From: Gnetum montanum
Taxonomy: Eukaryota; Streptophyta; Gnetopsida; Gnetales; Gnetaceae
Reading direction: 5' to 3'
DNA: 64,000 bases
Assembly: GCA_015680685.1 (NCBI GenBank)
Contig: MNCI01002989.1
Coordinates: 573,100-637,099 of the forward strand
The notes under the pieces were generated by a model. The model ran no database searches. It was not told the origin of the DNA and saw only the letters and a program-made list of their open reading frames with translations. How positions within the stretch are numbered: the first letter of the stretch is position 1; each line of letters begins with the position of its first letter. Positions 11,404 through 22,525 of the stretch are shown piece after piece. Made by a program: the position numbers and the translations under genes.

Positions 11404-13437
11404 ACGTCTCTCTCACAAGACTATGATAATGCAACAACCAGTAAGGCAATTCATTGGAGAACCAACAAATTATATGATGAAGAAGATGAATTTTGGAGTA
11501 CCCAATCTGATGTAGGGTTTTTCTATAAACATAAATGAAGACAACATCATCCCAATTCACGAATGCGTAACCTACCCAGTGATGATGAACCCCTACTAGC
11601 CACTACAAGCCTAATGCAAATACAAGAGGTTGTTCAAATATCTCGCAGGCATCGCAAGAAAAGATGTCTACCCAGGCTTGACTTAAACAACTTTTCCAAA
11701 TTCTTAGGAGGCTATGAATTAGATCCACAACAACATTTATGAGCCTTCTATGATTCCTGTGCATGGAACAACATTGATAATGGAGGGCAAAAACTTAAGC
11801 TCTTTCCTATGACACTCGTTGGCCACGCAAAAGTATGGTATAGGTCGTTAAAACCAAAATCAATCCGATGTTGGCCAACAATGGTAGAACTATTTAATGA
11901 AAGATATCAAACCTATGCAAGAGTGTCAGCCTTGAGGAAACAAATCCAAGAGTGGAAACAAGTGCAACATGAACCCTTGGACATGGCCTTAGAAAGATGT
12001 CAGGCACTGTTAAAAAACTACCCAGGCCATGAGTTCTCCAAGGAGAGGATAATGTACCATATCATAGATGGGCTCTGTAATGAAACAAGAGAGACCCTAG
12101 GGATGTATGCCTAAGGTCAACTATATGAGCTACGAATCCATAAATTCCAAGAGCTTATCAACTGGGTAGCAAAAGAAGAAGGAGAAATGGCTAGATGGGA
12201 GAATTTTGAAAAATCTCAATGGGACCAAAATCTTACATCGACAAAGGTCCATAATCTAAAAGAGGAGAAATCAACTCAAATTAAGGAGGTGGAATCACCT
12301 TTTCCAACACTACAATCATTAGATGAAATTGAGGCAAAGATCAATAAGATGATGGAATGGATGCATAAAAAATGTGGAGAATATGCCAACATTATTGGAG
12401 GTAGAGTTATGACAAACCAAGAAATAGGACAAAACACCCTTGGACAATCAAAAAGAAGGGTAGAAGAGAATAAGAGCTCAACTACCAATCATACATATTA
12501 ATGCAACCTTTTCTTGTACGATCACCCCAAGGGGCAATGTCTAATCTTGTCACATTTACATGAGCATTGGGGAAGAATGTTACATCCAGAATTCATACAG
12601 AGATACTGTGTTCGATCACAGTGGCAATAATCCAAGTCTTGGGGGAGGCCACCCCCAAACTGGTTACATCCTTCATACCATCCAAACCTAAGTGCTTATC
12701 AAGTTCAACATCATGTTTCCCCAATGGGATCAACATCCTCTATCTCACCACATTATTATCATTCTCCTCAATACCCTCAACCTGTATCATCTCCAACAGG
12801 ACCACCACCTTATGTACATTACACTTCTCCTCAATTTCAACATTCTCATCCTTCACCTCCTTCTACATTGCCACCAAGTGTTCTAGAAGGGTTTTCACCA
12901 TAGCACCAACCCACAAATATTACTTGTGCTTCTGCTAACAATAGCAATGGGGAATCTCCTCAACACCGAAGATTCCCCTTCTTTAGGCATGGCCGTAAGA
13001 GGGGACAACACAATTCTGAGTTCACTATATCCTCCAACCCAGCACAAGTCCAACACGGTGGTGTAGCTCCCTCCTCAAACCCAACACCTTGTGTTACTTT
13101 CTCCAGGCCATCAACCAATACTCCAACAACCATATGGCCCAGTGAATATAGCCATCAAGGGAGACAGATTGATCCTTGCATACCATCTTATGGTCAAGGG
13201 TGCCATAGTGGATCAACTACTCATCAATTAACAACACCCTATAACCTGCCCCACTATGCCAACTATAATCAAGTGTGTGAACTCCACTTGGGGTATGTTC
13301 CAACCACCACATCAAAAGACACCTAGTGGTTCGAATATGACCAGATCCCAATACATCCAACATGTAAGGATCCCAACTTTTCATTTATTGATCCTCACCA
13401 TGCTCAACCATTTAGTTATGGGGGATACCCCCCATTC
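11404..13437 (+). pseudogene. gag: Element 1 Gag with P/Y/H/Q-rich C-terminal domain
   Basis: One frame runs ~678 codons with only a handful of stops (near 11,551, 11,731, 12,112, 12,499, 12,628, 12,892 and 13,324). The start is inferred at 11,404, where ACG TCT aligns with the ATG TCT of Element 2; ATG is mutated to ACG. Domains: an acidic N-terminus; the Gag core at ~11,674-12,110, with LKLFPMTLVGHAKVWYRSL and a SIRCW-x-F-x3-RY signature; a charged helical part to 12,501; then ~260 residues rich in Pro, Tyr, His, Gln and Ser (12,640-13,437) ending at tandem TAA. No CCHC knuckle is visible. It would form the particle shell and bind RNA. The Element 2 Gag shares every part. Confidence 0.85.
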
Positions 13438-13755
13438 TAATAACAAGAAGGATTAATAAATATTTTTCATTTTCGTTAAATTTTGAGATTTTTGTTTTTC
13501 ATTTTTTCACTTTTCAACTTATTGTTTGATATTTTTTTCCTTTTTGTCTTTTTACCTTTTTATAAGTAATATCATCTAGAAATAAAACACTCATGTGACC
13601 AATGGTTGAGGTGTTGTTTTATCCTATCAAGTCTTAGGTGACTAATCATTTGAACAACAAGCCCACAACATCCACCTACCCATTCCATTAATAAGAGGTT
13701 CCTCCCTGGTTACAATGATATTCCTAATCATTACAACTTAAAGTAATTTTGTGCT
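13438..13755 (+). other. Element 1 spacer after gag
   Basis: A T-rich stretch (13,450-13,570) followed by ~180 bp with no clear frame. I see no protease signature where one would be expected. Confidence 0.5.
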
Positions 13756-14470
13756 CATTATGCCCAGAGTGAAGAATGATGGACCAAGAAGGAATGGCCA
13801 GGGTGTGACATCAAGGGAACTTGTGGATTCTCTTTGGTGGCATCTGTAAGAGTTATCATGCAACTTGGTTGTACTAAAATCCTTGTAGATCTAACGAAAA
13901 ATGGGAATAAGAGTAATCCAAGGGCACTCAACCAGAGAAAAAAAAGAGGTGCCACAAGGTAAAATCACATCTCCCTTGAATGAAATGCCAAGTGATTGTA
14001 CACCTTGTTATCATAGTGCTCTTATGGTGGTCCATCATTGGATGAAGCAATACAATGTCACTGATCAGAGCAATGAACCTAGTCTTGATTTTGGAGTGAC
14101 GGGAAAATGACACACTAATCATGCCTTACACACAGGATTCATTATGCCCTAAGTCAGTTACCTCATGTCCCAATCTCTACAATCCCTTCTACGAGTTGCC
14201 TCACCTCACTGTTCATGTATTTGTGACTTGTGACTTGGGTAGAATGGGATTCATATCTCATCGCGGTGATATCTACATGTGTGTGCTTTGTGAGATCGGT
14301 GTGGATTACATTTAACCCTTCTAGTGCCTATGGACATTTCAATGTGTGGTTACGCAAGGGCACTATAGGTTTGGGGAGGACCCACTTGTGTAACCCTTGT
14401 AATTTGCACTTGTACCACATCTCCTGCACATCATCTTACTAAGTACCACCAATGATCTTCTTTCCCTTAT
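13756..14470 (+). pseudogene. Element 1 unrecognised Cys-rich coding-like region
   Basis: In place of pol there is ~700 bp with coding texture. A frame from ~13,750 reads about 73 codons with a single stop and several cysteines (FCAHYAQ, WPGCDIKGTCGF, QLGCTK). After frame changes, 14,121-14,315 contains VTCDLGRMGF and CVLCEIG, and 14,230-14,442 contains a CNPCN pair. Spaced Cys pairs suggest a zinc-binding domain. I do not recognise a family. It may be a captured host-gene fragment or a badly decayed piece of pol, but RT, RNase H and IN motifs are absent. Confidence 0.35.
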
Positions 14471-14690
14471 CATCCTTCTAGATTCAAATGTTCCTATGAG
14501 CTAACACATGTCCTTTTTCCTTCCTACTCTTCATGATTCTCATTGACAGATTTTCCACCATTATACTCTTTGTGCCTTCAAGACTAGTTTGTATTACCCT
14601 GGACCCCTTTACATTGACCTACATGTCCTCAGTTTATACCTTGGAGTTTCAAAAAGTTTGTAAATTTTTCAAGTGCCCTATTTTTGATAG

Positions 14691-14760
14691 GACATGATAT
14701 TGGGTCCCCACTAGCAGGTACGCAATATTTCTTCCTTAATATATATATATATATATATGT
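14691..14760 (+). promoter_or_regulatory. Element 1 internal promoter with U3-like motif and TATA tract
   Basis: At 14,696-14,730 the words GATATTGGGTCC and GGTACGCAATATTT repeat, in order, words of this element's U3 (18,278 GATATTGGTTCC and 18,299 AGTATGCGATATCG). A (TA)n tract at 14,739-14,758 follows, placed like the LTR TATA box. Downstream come ~190 bp of leader, an intron-like gap and the ORF3 start. I infer a dedicated ORF3 promoter derived from, or co-evolving with, the LTR promoter. Confidence 0.55.
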
Positions 14761-14927
14761 GGAGCCCCCCCCCCCTGCACACCAACATCATTTGCAACTA
14801 TTCACACAAAGGAAGTTTTTTCAAATTTTCTTCTATGACTTGCAATTGCGCATCTCTTGTTTCGATAACCATAACTTGCTTGCTAGTGCTATGATTTTCA
14901 TTTCTTTTGAACCTACTTGAACCTGGA

Positions 14928-15246
14928 GTGTTTAGCTTAGTCGTGGGGGAGGGGTACACATCAAATTGCATATATATTTTTTGAAATTTGTTATTGCCCG
15001 AAGGACACTATCAAGTAATAAACATGTGCCAAAAAAAATTTCATCTCCTTATCTATACTAGGAAATTAAACTCTAAAACCACCTAAGCAACATGGACTAA
15101 ATATTAAAATATTTTGGGGACATTTCCATAAAAATTCCTAACTTTAAAATCACATGGAATCAGAACAAACTCATTAAGGTAAGAAATAAGGTATAACTTA
15201 ACTTTTGTAAGCAACCTTACTAATGATTGGCCCTGTGTGATTGCAG
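14928..15246 (+). other. Element 1 ORF3 5'-UTR intron
   Basis: The acceptor is TGATTGCAG at 15,238-15,246, directly before the ORF3 ATG. The donor is inferred at 14,928 by alignment with Element 2, because both introns share CTTAGTCGTGGG just inside the 5' end (here 14,935-14,946). The Element 1 donor reads G|GTGTTT-like and is decayed. About 319 bp, T-rich. Confidence 0.55.
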
Positions 15247-18064
15247 ATGGTCCCAAAGCGTGGACAACAAGAAGGTCCCTCTCAAAGTGCATCAAAGAAA
15301 CCTAGAAGAGGTAGAGAACATGTTCCTACTAAACAACATGCAAAGCATGAGGAGCAATCGTTCAGTATCCATCAAGAAGCCCTTGCCACTGTACAATCGA
15401 GACAGGCAGAAGGAGGAGCTACTACAGCATCTGAACAAGGACAACACCTCACGTTGCCCCCGGAATGTGTCCAGGCCATCTGTGAAAGGTCCACATTAGC
15501 TGTAGTGATCATGGAATTGAAATTCAAAGCTTTCACGGAATTTTCTCCTGAGGCCATTAGGGACCCACCTCAAAGGGTTCCCATTATGGCCTATCCTCTC
15601 CAAAAGCGGTGCTTGGTACTTAGGAGAAACATACCAATTTTGGCACAATACCGAATAAGGCACCATAGTTGACATTTGTGGTGTGTCTGTTGATTTTTCT
15701 ATTAAAGCCATTTTAGAAGTGTTAAACCTTCCAAATATAGGACCAAAGGTTGCTTGTTTGTCTACTTGCTCTGATGCTGATGTGCAACAGGTTTGGTTAG
15801 ATAGGGCATATGATAAGGAAGATAAGATATATGGAGAATTAACGTTGGAAGAGAGAATCTACTTTAAAATTGGAACTTATCACATCATTCCCACAAAAGG
15901 ATTAAACAAAATTTTAACATATACAGTAAGAGGAAGTGCAATATTGATGGGAAAGGTTGATGCTAACCTACCTCATCTATATTTCATGGAGATCTTAAGG
16001 CGATTTAAAAAACGCAAGACAGGGAAGTTTGTGTTGCCCTTCCCTTGTCTTATCAGGAAGCTATACAAGCATGCTGGTATTTGGAGATACACCAATGATG
16101 TCCTTAAAAGAGCCCAAAATGCTTCGTACGCCAAACTACTGAAGCCACCAGCTGTAAGAAAAAGTGTTGGTGAGATGCTAGGGCCAAAACAAGAGTAAGA
16201 ATAAATGGTGGGGCCTACTACAACTCAACTTGCAGGGCCTAGCCAACTTTCAAGTACAGGACCCAGTCAACAATAAGAAGTAGGGCCCAACACAAGCCAT
16301 CGAGATCAACCACTGCCACTGTCATAGGATTACCGACCATCAATGAGCCATCTCAAGGCTATAGCTGAGATGGTCAATTGGGAAAGCCATGATGATGCAA
16401 ATCTCTTCCGCATCATCGATGATACCATATGGCCCACTGTCTCTATAGATCGTGCACAGGGTGAGGTGTTCATTCAAATAGGAGGAAAGGAGACTTATTA
16501 GTTGCAACAGATTTCAGGAAACGTTGCATCCTTTTAGGTGCAACTGGAGACTGGTGAAGGGGCCGCAGTGGTGGTCATGCAGCACCAGGACATAGCGGGA
16601 GCCATAGAGGTGGTCACAAACCACATCAAAGAATCTTTTAACATCCCTGTTGTGCCACCGACAGATTTTATAGAAGCACGGGATGCTCAAACTCTGTCCG
16701 GTCCCTCAATGACTCCTGCAGAGCATGAGGATGTGCTTGATTGATTGCTACAAATAGGATAGGTGATCACGTCCTTGTTTGACATCCCACAAGATGTTAT
16801 AGCAACACAATCAAACCTCATCTCCATAAAAGGAAAGCTGGTTATGATAAAGATAAGGGCCGAGCACGTAGAAGTGAAATTGAAAAGATTGCAAGAAAGC
16901 ATCGTAACCTTGCAAGCCACACAGCGGGATCCCTCTCAATTCATTCCCGCAGACTAGCTGGACACCTTTAGGACCGAGCAACTCAACAAATTGCTAGTGG
17001 AAAATAAAAGGGTGGTGGAGGAAAAAGAGAAGGCCAAATGGGATGCCTCCAAGGCACAAATACAAACCTACGTGCACACCAAGGCATTTAAGGCCTTACA
17101 AGAAGAAAATAAATAACTTGTTTCCGACAATCTTCAATTGACCTCTATGGAGAAACAAAATAACGTTCTCGAAGAAAATTTTCAATGACTGTAAGAACAG
17201 TTGATCTAGGTCAACCAAGACATGAACCATTTGACCAGGGAAAATTGAACCCTCTCAATCGAGGAGGTACGCGCCATCCATCAAAATATGGCCATAGAGA
17301 CAAGCACGTGGAAAAATGAGGCCAAGCGGCATGAAAAATTAAAGGAGCATTTCTGAGACTAGGTGGGAATGTACAAGCAAGTTATCGAGAAGGAGATCCA
17401 TATGGCCAAGGCCCACATCAATGTTTTCAGTGCACAACACACTAATTGGTGGGCCATATTGGACACATATGCATTTACTCACCAAGCGGAACTTAAAAGT
17501 CAGGACCTACAGATTCAGGATCTCACAGAGTACATGGAGTTGGAAAATCTACAGTATACCAATCTAGCCATATTGATAGCAAGGCATCCAAGGATAGAGC
17601 TTGAGAGGTAGGTAGCTACCACCTACACCAAGTATGAAGCAGAATTTGCAGAACACAAGAAAACATTGTAGAAGCTAGAAGTTCGAAATTTTGAATTAGA
17701 GGTGGTTAAAGCAAGCTACCAAGGATAAAAAAATGTCGCAAAGGACTTGGCTTGACGGCTTATAGATTTTCAGGAATATAGGGACAAAGCCAGAGCCTAC
17801 GAGAAGGAACGATGGTTGTTTGCAGCCTGGTACATCAAAGCAAACAAAATGTTTTCACAACTACCAGGCCCATGGGAGGTATCAACTCCATCAAACATTG
17901 GAGCATTAGCATGGATGGCACGGTATCCCCGAACTGAAGAGGAAAAGCTCCGACACTACTTCAATGTCATCAGATCCCAAAACCTAGAGCACAAGACAAG
18001 GGGAAGTAACCCATGGAGGAGCCACTGCCACCTAGAACCACATGAGTTCCACAAAATTTTGTAA
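15247..18064 (+). pseudogene. Element 1 ORF3: plant-transposon domain plus coiled-coil protein
   Basis: The start is ATG at 15,247, right after the AG acceptor. Parts: (a) a basic Gln/Lys-rich N-terminus; (b) after a frameshift near 15,610, a domain to ~16,200 with WYLGETYQFW, LTLEERIYFKI, YHIIPT and LPFPCLIRKLYKHAGI, matching the pattern of the 'putative plant transposon protein' domain (Pfam Transposase_32-like) found in Athila-type Gypsy elements; (c) 16,200-17,800, a long Glu/Lys/Gln-rich coiled-coil region with many stops; (d) a conserved tail ending ARYPRTEEEKLRHYF. About 940 codons if intact. Its function is unknown. Element 2 encodes the same protein. Confidence 0.7.
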
Positions 18065-18225
18065 TTTTTTTATTTTGCATTTTTTGTGTTGTGTCCCAAT
18101 TTTGTTCTATTGAGTTCTCCACTGTAGCATGAATAAATTCCCTATCAGTCAATAATTCCATACCTATCCACTATGTAATCAATGGAGCTTGTTCTCATTT
18201 TGACTCGAGGACAAGTTTTCATTCA

Positions 18226-18237
18226 GTTGTGGGGGTA
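18226..18237 (+). other. Element 1 G-rich tract before 3' LTR
   Basis: AGTTGTGGGGGTA lies directly upstream of the 3' LTR TGATGA. It occupies the polypurine-tract position used for plus-strand priming, although it is interrupted by T. Confidence 0.6.
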
Positions 18238-19049
18238 TGATGAATCGTGATTCGTCAGGTCACGACATCGGACCCTTGATATTGGTTCCACGATATCGAG
18301 TATGCGATATCGTAGCCCAATAATGATATTAGATACATGATATTGTGACTCCTGCGTGGGCCTATAAATACACATGTAGGTACACAGGAAGAGTCAATTT
18401 TTGGGGAGAGTCAATTTAGTGTTAAAATATAGAGTCTTTTGTCACTTTTTCCTCTCAACTCTTTTCTCCCAGTGCATGATTAAGATTACTTCATCATTGC
18501 AACATTCACTTAGTTTGGTCATTTAATTGTTATCATTATTTATTGCTTTCGTAGTAATATCTCTTCACCCTAAACTCCTTGAACACGGAATGAGTACGAC
18601 TTAATCACAAGCATTTAAGTGTGACTACTTGGCAACCCAGTAGCATAGCTAGGATCTACACTTGGTAATCCTAGTGGTAGTCATGCACGAGGTCCAAGAT
18701 GTGTATGGATGATTAAGGAACGGATGCTCATTGCACTTAGGCTAGCTTAGATTCTCTCTCCCTATCTCCTATTAGTTTAGATTCTCTCTCCCTTTTCCTC
18801 TTATCTTAGTTGAAGTTATTTCCTATTACCTTCAAGAGTAGCATTAGTTTAGGAACATATCATACACCTCACTCTGGACTAAATCATACGTGACAAAGAA
18901 ATTACTAGTCTAGGTGGGAAGACAGCAAATTACGATCAATGAGTAACTATTTGGATACCACAACTAGCCTGTCAGCGAAGTTTGACCAGATCGTGCATGA
19001 AATGCTCGTATTCATATGGTTGAGTGTAGGGGTATCTCGCCACTCATCA
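18238..19049 (+). repeat. Element 1 3' LTR
   Basis: This 812-bp LTR runs TGATGA to TCATCA. It has U3 dyads ACGATATCG and GCGATATCG (18,290-18,312), a TATA box CTATAAATA near 18,362, and CT-rich repeats 'gattctctctccc' in R/U5. The last 30 bp, 'gagtgtagggg' to 'cactcatca', are nearly identical to the LTR ends at 57,357 (minus) and 63,031, which ties the three elements together. Confidence 0.92.
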
Positions 19050-19539
19050 GTTGGCATTATTATCCTTAGCAATGGTAGGACACCGATTTTAGGTAAGAAA
19101 TAATAAGAGAAATTTTGGTGGTTGTTCTAGCTATGATCCTTCGATGCAACTACACTCGCTACAAAGGCAACATGACCTACTACCTCCCTACCACTACTAC
19201 ACGTTATTTCAGCTTTCCTAAACTATATGTGATATTGTTTCATGCATTGTATGCCATCATTCCTTTGCTTCTTCTCATGCATCACTATCTTGTATTCCTC
19301 TTATGCCCTATCCTCTTATGCCATCCTTGCTAGGAATCATGCCCTAATACTATGCTAATTTTAACTATGCCTCCCTAAACATCCTAACTTCTAGTTTCAT
19401 TATTGGAATTTTACACAATTTTTTTTGATGTCATGCATGCCATTTTGGCCACTGACTGTGCCTCCATTGCTACTAGTTATGCCTTCATCATCACCAAAAA
19501 TCCTGTGAAAACTTCTGGTTGGCCATAGTAACTATGGAC

Positions 19540-19775
19540 AACATGAACACCATAAAATCTTGCCTTCCATGGATCTCCATAGAAATCATTGGTGCTAGAA
19601 AATCCTACCTCCCATGAAGCTTCATGGACATAGCGAACATCATAAAATCTTGCCTCCCATGAAGCTCCATGAACATCACTAGTACCATAAAATCCTACCT
19701 ATCATGGAGCTCCATGAGCATTACCAATGCTATAAAATCCTACCATTCATGAAGCTATGATGGACATCCAAAGCA
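19540..19775. repeat. 45-bp minisatellite inside U copy 4
   Basis: 'aaaatc' occurs at 19,554, 19,599, 19,645, 19,690 and 19,734, a regular step of ~45 bp. Each is followed by 'ctacctcccatg' and 'agctccatg' variants. Confidence 0.75.
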
Positions 19776-20157
19776 ATGTCAACCTACCTCCTTAGCTAGT
19801 TCTTCAACAGAAAATTTTCTATTAAATTATGAAAAAATTCAATTTTTCCATTAATAAAAGGAAATTTCAAAAATTTAAAAAATACATAGTAGAAAATGTT
19901 AAATATGAAAATATGTAGAAAATTTTCAAAAAGGAAATTTGGTGAGTTGGGAAAAACTAGAATAAAAATTTTGTAATGAAGCTTGCTCATCCTTAAGTTG
20001 TATTTGGATGGATGATCTACCCAAAGTTTTACCTGCCCAAAGTTTTGGACTTTAGAAGACATAAATTTTAATTTTAGATATCCTTTTTAGTAAACAAAGA
20101 TTCATTTTCTATATATTTCAAACTTGAATAAGAAAACTTAATGTTAAAATTCTAGGG

Positions 20158-20224
20158 CCTAGAATCTAACTTAATGCCTCCTAATTAATAACCTCAACAT
20201 CTTGTGCTTTATATAGCAAATCAC
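20158..20224 (-). repeat. tRNA-like segment, U copy 4
   Basis: The minus strand reads TTTGCTATATAAAGCA, TAATTAGGAGGC and a decayed T-arm. It occupies the same position in the unit as in copies 2, 3 and 5. Confidence 0.4.
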
Positions 20225-20785
20225 TAAAGCCAAGAATTTTTTTGTCAAAAAATTAATATATATTAATCATATTTGACTATTTGAATCAGTGAAAAATATA
20301 ATAATAAATATATTTTAGAAAAATTAATTAAATTCTAGACTTTAACCCTAACCCTTAAGGTTAGATCAAGCTAGCCACTATGGTTGGCTACATGTGGCTA
20401 GTTGTGCACCTCAATGTAACAACCCCATGCATCCCTATTAGATTTTCATATCATTTGCTACTCTCCACATGTCTTTTTCTTAGCCTTGATCTGAACATGA
20501 TACTCTAGTTATTATTGCATCACCTCTCTTCTACCACATCATTCTTGCCACACCATTAGATCCCACTTTTGTCGTGCTTTTGTAATCAATCCTTGTTTGT
20601 GACCAATGTGAGCCTTCCATGATCCTTATTGCCTCAACTCTCATGTTCCTCTGTGTCTACCACTATTGTCAAGACTAGCCTAGTTATGATATCACTACCA
20701 TGCTATAGTAAGGCATCACAAAAATCCGCTAGTTGCAAGCTTGGCTTGCCATGAGCATCACCAACCTTGCCATCCTCTATAGTGG

Positions 20786-21580
20786 TTGACCACCTATTGT
20801 TGCCAAGAGGTGACTAGCAAAATTCTAACGACTATCATAGTCATGGCTCTCCACTACATTTGTGCTTCCCACATAACTAGTATGACCTATTGCCTTGCAC
20901 TAGCTTTTCATCTTCCCTATGCACCTACTACTGTATTGATTTCTACTACACTTTCCTATGCATCTTGTCCTCCAATGCTATCCTTTATATTTTACACCAT
21001 TTTTTCCAGTGCCATGCACATTATTTTCACTACTACCTATGTGTTCATCACCATCACCTTACAATCCACCATAACTGTAAACCCCATCAAAAATTTTGGT
21101 GGTCCACATTAATGGTGAATACCATTGACATTGTAAAATCTTACCTTGTCATTGACATCATAAAATCCTAGTTCCCATGGATCTTCATGAATACTGCTAG
21201 CATCATAAAATCCTACCTCCCATGGAGCTCTACAAACATCACTAGCACCATAAAATTCTGACTTCTACAAAGCTTTGACGATGATCACTATCACCATAAA
21301 ATCTTGCTTTTCATAGATCTCCAATGTATAGTACTAGTGTCATTTTCTTACCTCCTTGGCAAGTTTAGCAACAAGAGAATTTTTTTGTCAATTGATAGAA
21401 AAATTTAAATTGTTCCATTAATCGATAGAAATTTTACACATGTCAATAAGAGGTAGAAAATTCTAAATTTAAAAATAGAGTAAATTTTTAAAAATGAAAT
21501 TTGGCCTATTACAAAAAACTTAGATTAAATTTTTTTAATTAAGTGTACTCATCCTAAAGTATTACTAGGATGAATGATTG
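20786..21580. repeat. U repeat, copy 5 (left part)
   Basis: Opening, minisatellite (21,110-21,335) and AT-rich part. It breaks off inside the 'ggatggatgatc' segment at ~21,575, where the R2/R3 insertion begins. The remainder of the same segment resumes at ~31,143-31,190. Confidence 0.7.
21110..21335. repeat. 45-bp minisatellite inside U copy 5
   Basis: Four or five degenerate 'cataaaatcctac-tcccatgga' units, as in the other U copies. Confidence 0.55.
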
Positions 21581-22261
21581 TTAGTGGTAGAGGAATGATC
21601 TTGCAGAAAGAAATAGCTTATATGATTACTTGTTTGAGGTGGCTGCTAGTCTTTGATATCAACAAGGTATAGATACCTCCAAATAGATTTTACTATTATA
21701 ATTGAGCTAAATATGGCTAGGTATATTAACCAATGAAAAGTTTTCATAATAATGTATAGTTTTATATATAGTTAATGACTATCTCCTATAGCTATCTCTT
21801 AGCAAAATTAAAGAAAATTTAATAGCTTCCCTATAAGCATAGTCTTAAATCTTACATAACTAATATAATGGATGACTAGTTTTATAGAAGTTATTAATCT
21901 TTAATTCTAAGTAATTTGTTAGCTAACTTTCCAAATCTAGATCACAAAAGTTTTGCTAAATAGACCAAGAGACTAAGGAAATAAAATTATTCATAAAGCT
22001 TATAATTGTATAAAAATGAAAATATTTCTATGTTAAATTAATTTAAAATGGACACTTATAAAAACTATCTTATTCAACCAAAATAACAAAAACAAGTTAA
22101 ACCTCAATTCACAAAGAAAATAACCTATTCTAAAACAAACATTTCATCCAAACAAAGCTATGCAATGACTAGACTAGACATATAAGAAAAAATAATTAAA
22201 TATAATTTCAAACTAAAGGATAAAAGCTATAGGAGATAGAGAGAACCTATTTAAAATTCCA

Positions 22262-22525
22262 TTAAGAAGAATCTTTTACAAGCTTTTCTTTTCCCCAAAT
22301 TTCTTTCTTAAAGCCACCAAAATGAAAAGGTCCCTTTTTAACTAATACTCCAGGGTATATTAGCCACTGATAATTACAATTGCTATAAGAATTAAGGCTA
22401 CAACTACCTCTTGATCTCCTCATATATTTGTAAACCATTACATAATTATTTGATTTCATGATAAACTTTTCCCATTCATTGAATATGAAGCTGCTCAACT
22501 TATAACTATTAAGATAATCTACCAT
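22262..22525 (-). CDS. Unrecognised 87-codon open frame in R2
   Basis: A basic, Tyr/Lys/Trp-rich open frame with no recognised domain. The equivalent regions of R1 (about 3,690-3,430) and R3 retain parts of the same peptide pattern, notably CGKEKLVKD, but with stops. It lies upstream of gag on the coding strand. It could be a relic exon, an LTR-internal frame or chance; I lean to chance plus shared descent. Confidence 0.2.
   Translation of the reverse strand: MVDYLNSYKLSSFIFNEWEKFIMKSNNYVMVYKYMRRSRGSCSLNSYSNCNYQWLIYPGVLVKKGPFHFGGFKKEIWGKEKLVKDSS

Larger units (their letters stand above)
10432..19049 (+). mobile_element. Element 1: non-autonomous Ty3/Gypsy LTR retrotransposon (8.6 kb)
   Basis: A complete element. 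Its ends are TGATGA (10,432) and TCATCA (19,049), and it is flanked by a perfect 5-bp duplication GTTGG (10,427-10,431 and 19,050-19,054). Order: 5' LTR, tRNA-Asp-type PBS, gag, a Cys-rich region, an internal promoter with 5'-UTR intron, ORF3, G-rich tract, 3' LTR. I see no protease, RT, RNase H or integrase, so any mobilisation would have needed a partner such as the relative at 46,600-58,279. Gag and ORF3 are homologous to those of Element 2. It sits exactly between two parts of the U repeat. Confidence 0.93.
19050..20785. repeat. U repeat, copy 4
   Basis: A complete unit continuing the array right after Element 1. Its first bases GTTGG are the right target duplication. It contains the best-preserved minisatellite (19,540-19,775) and a tRNA-like block (20,158-20,224). 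The opening 280 bp align closely with 1-280. Confidence 0.75.

Noticed and set aside
12567-12938. 123-codon Ser/Thr-rich frame
   Set aside because: It is a shifted-frame shadow of the Gag C-terminal domain, which reads better and is conserved in the main frame.
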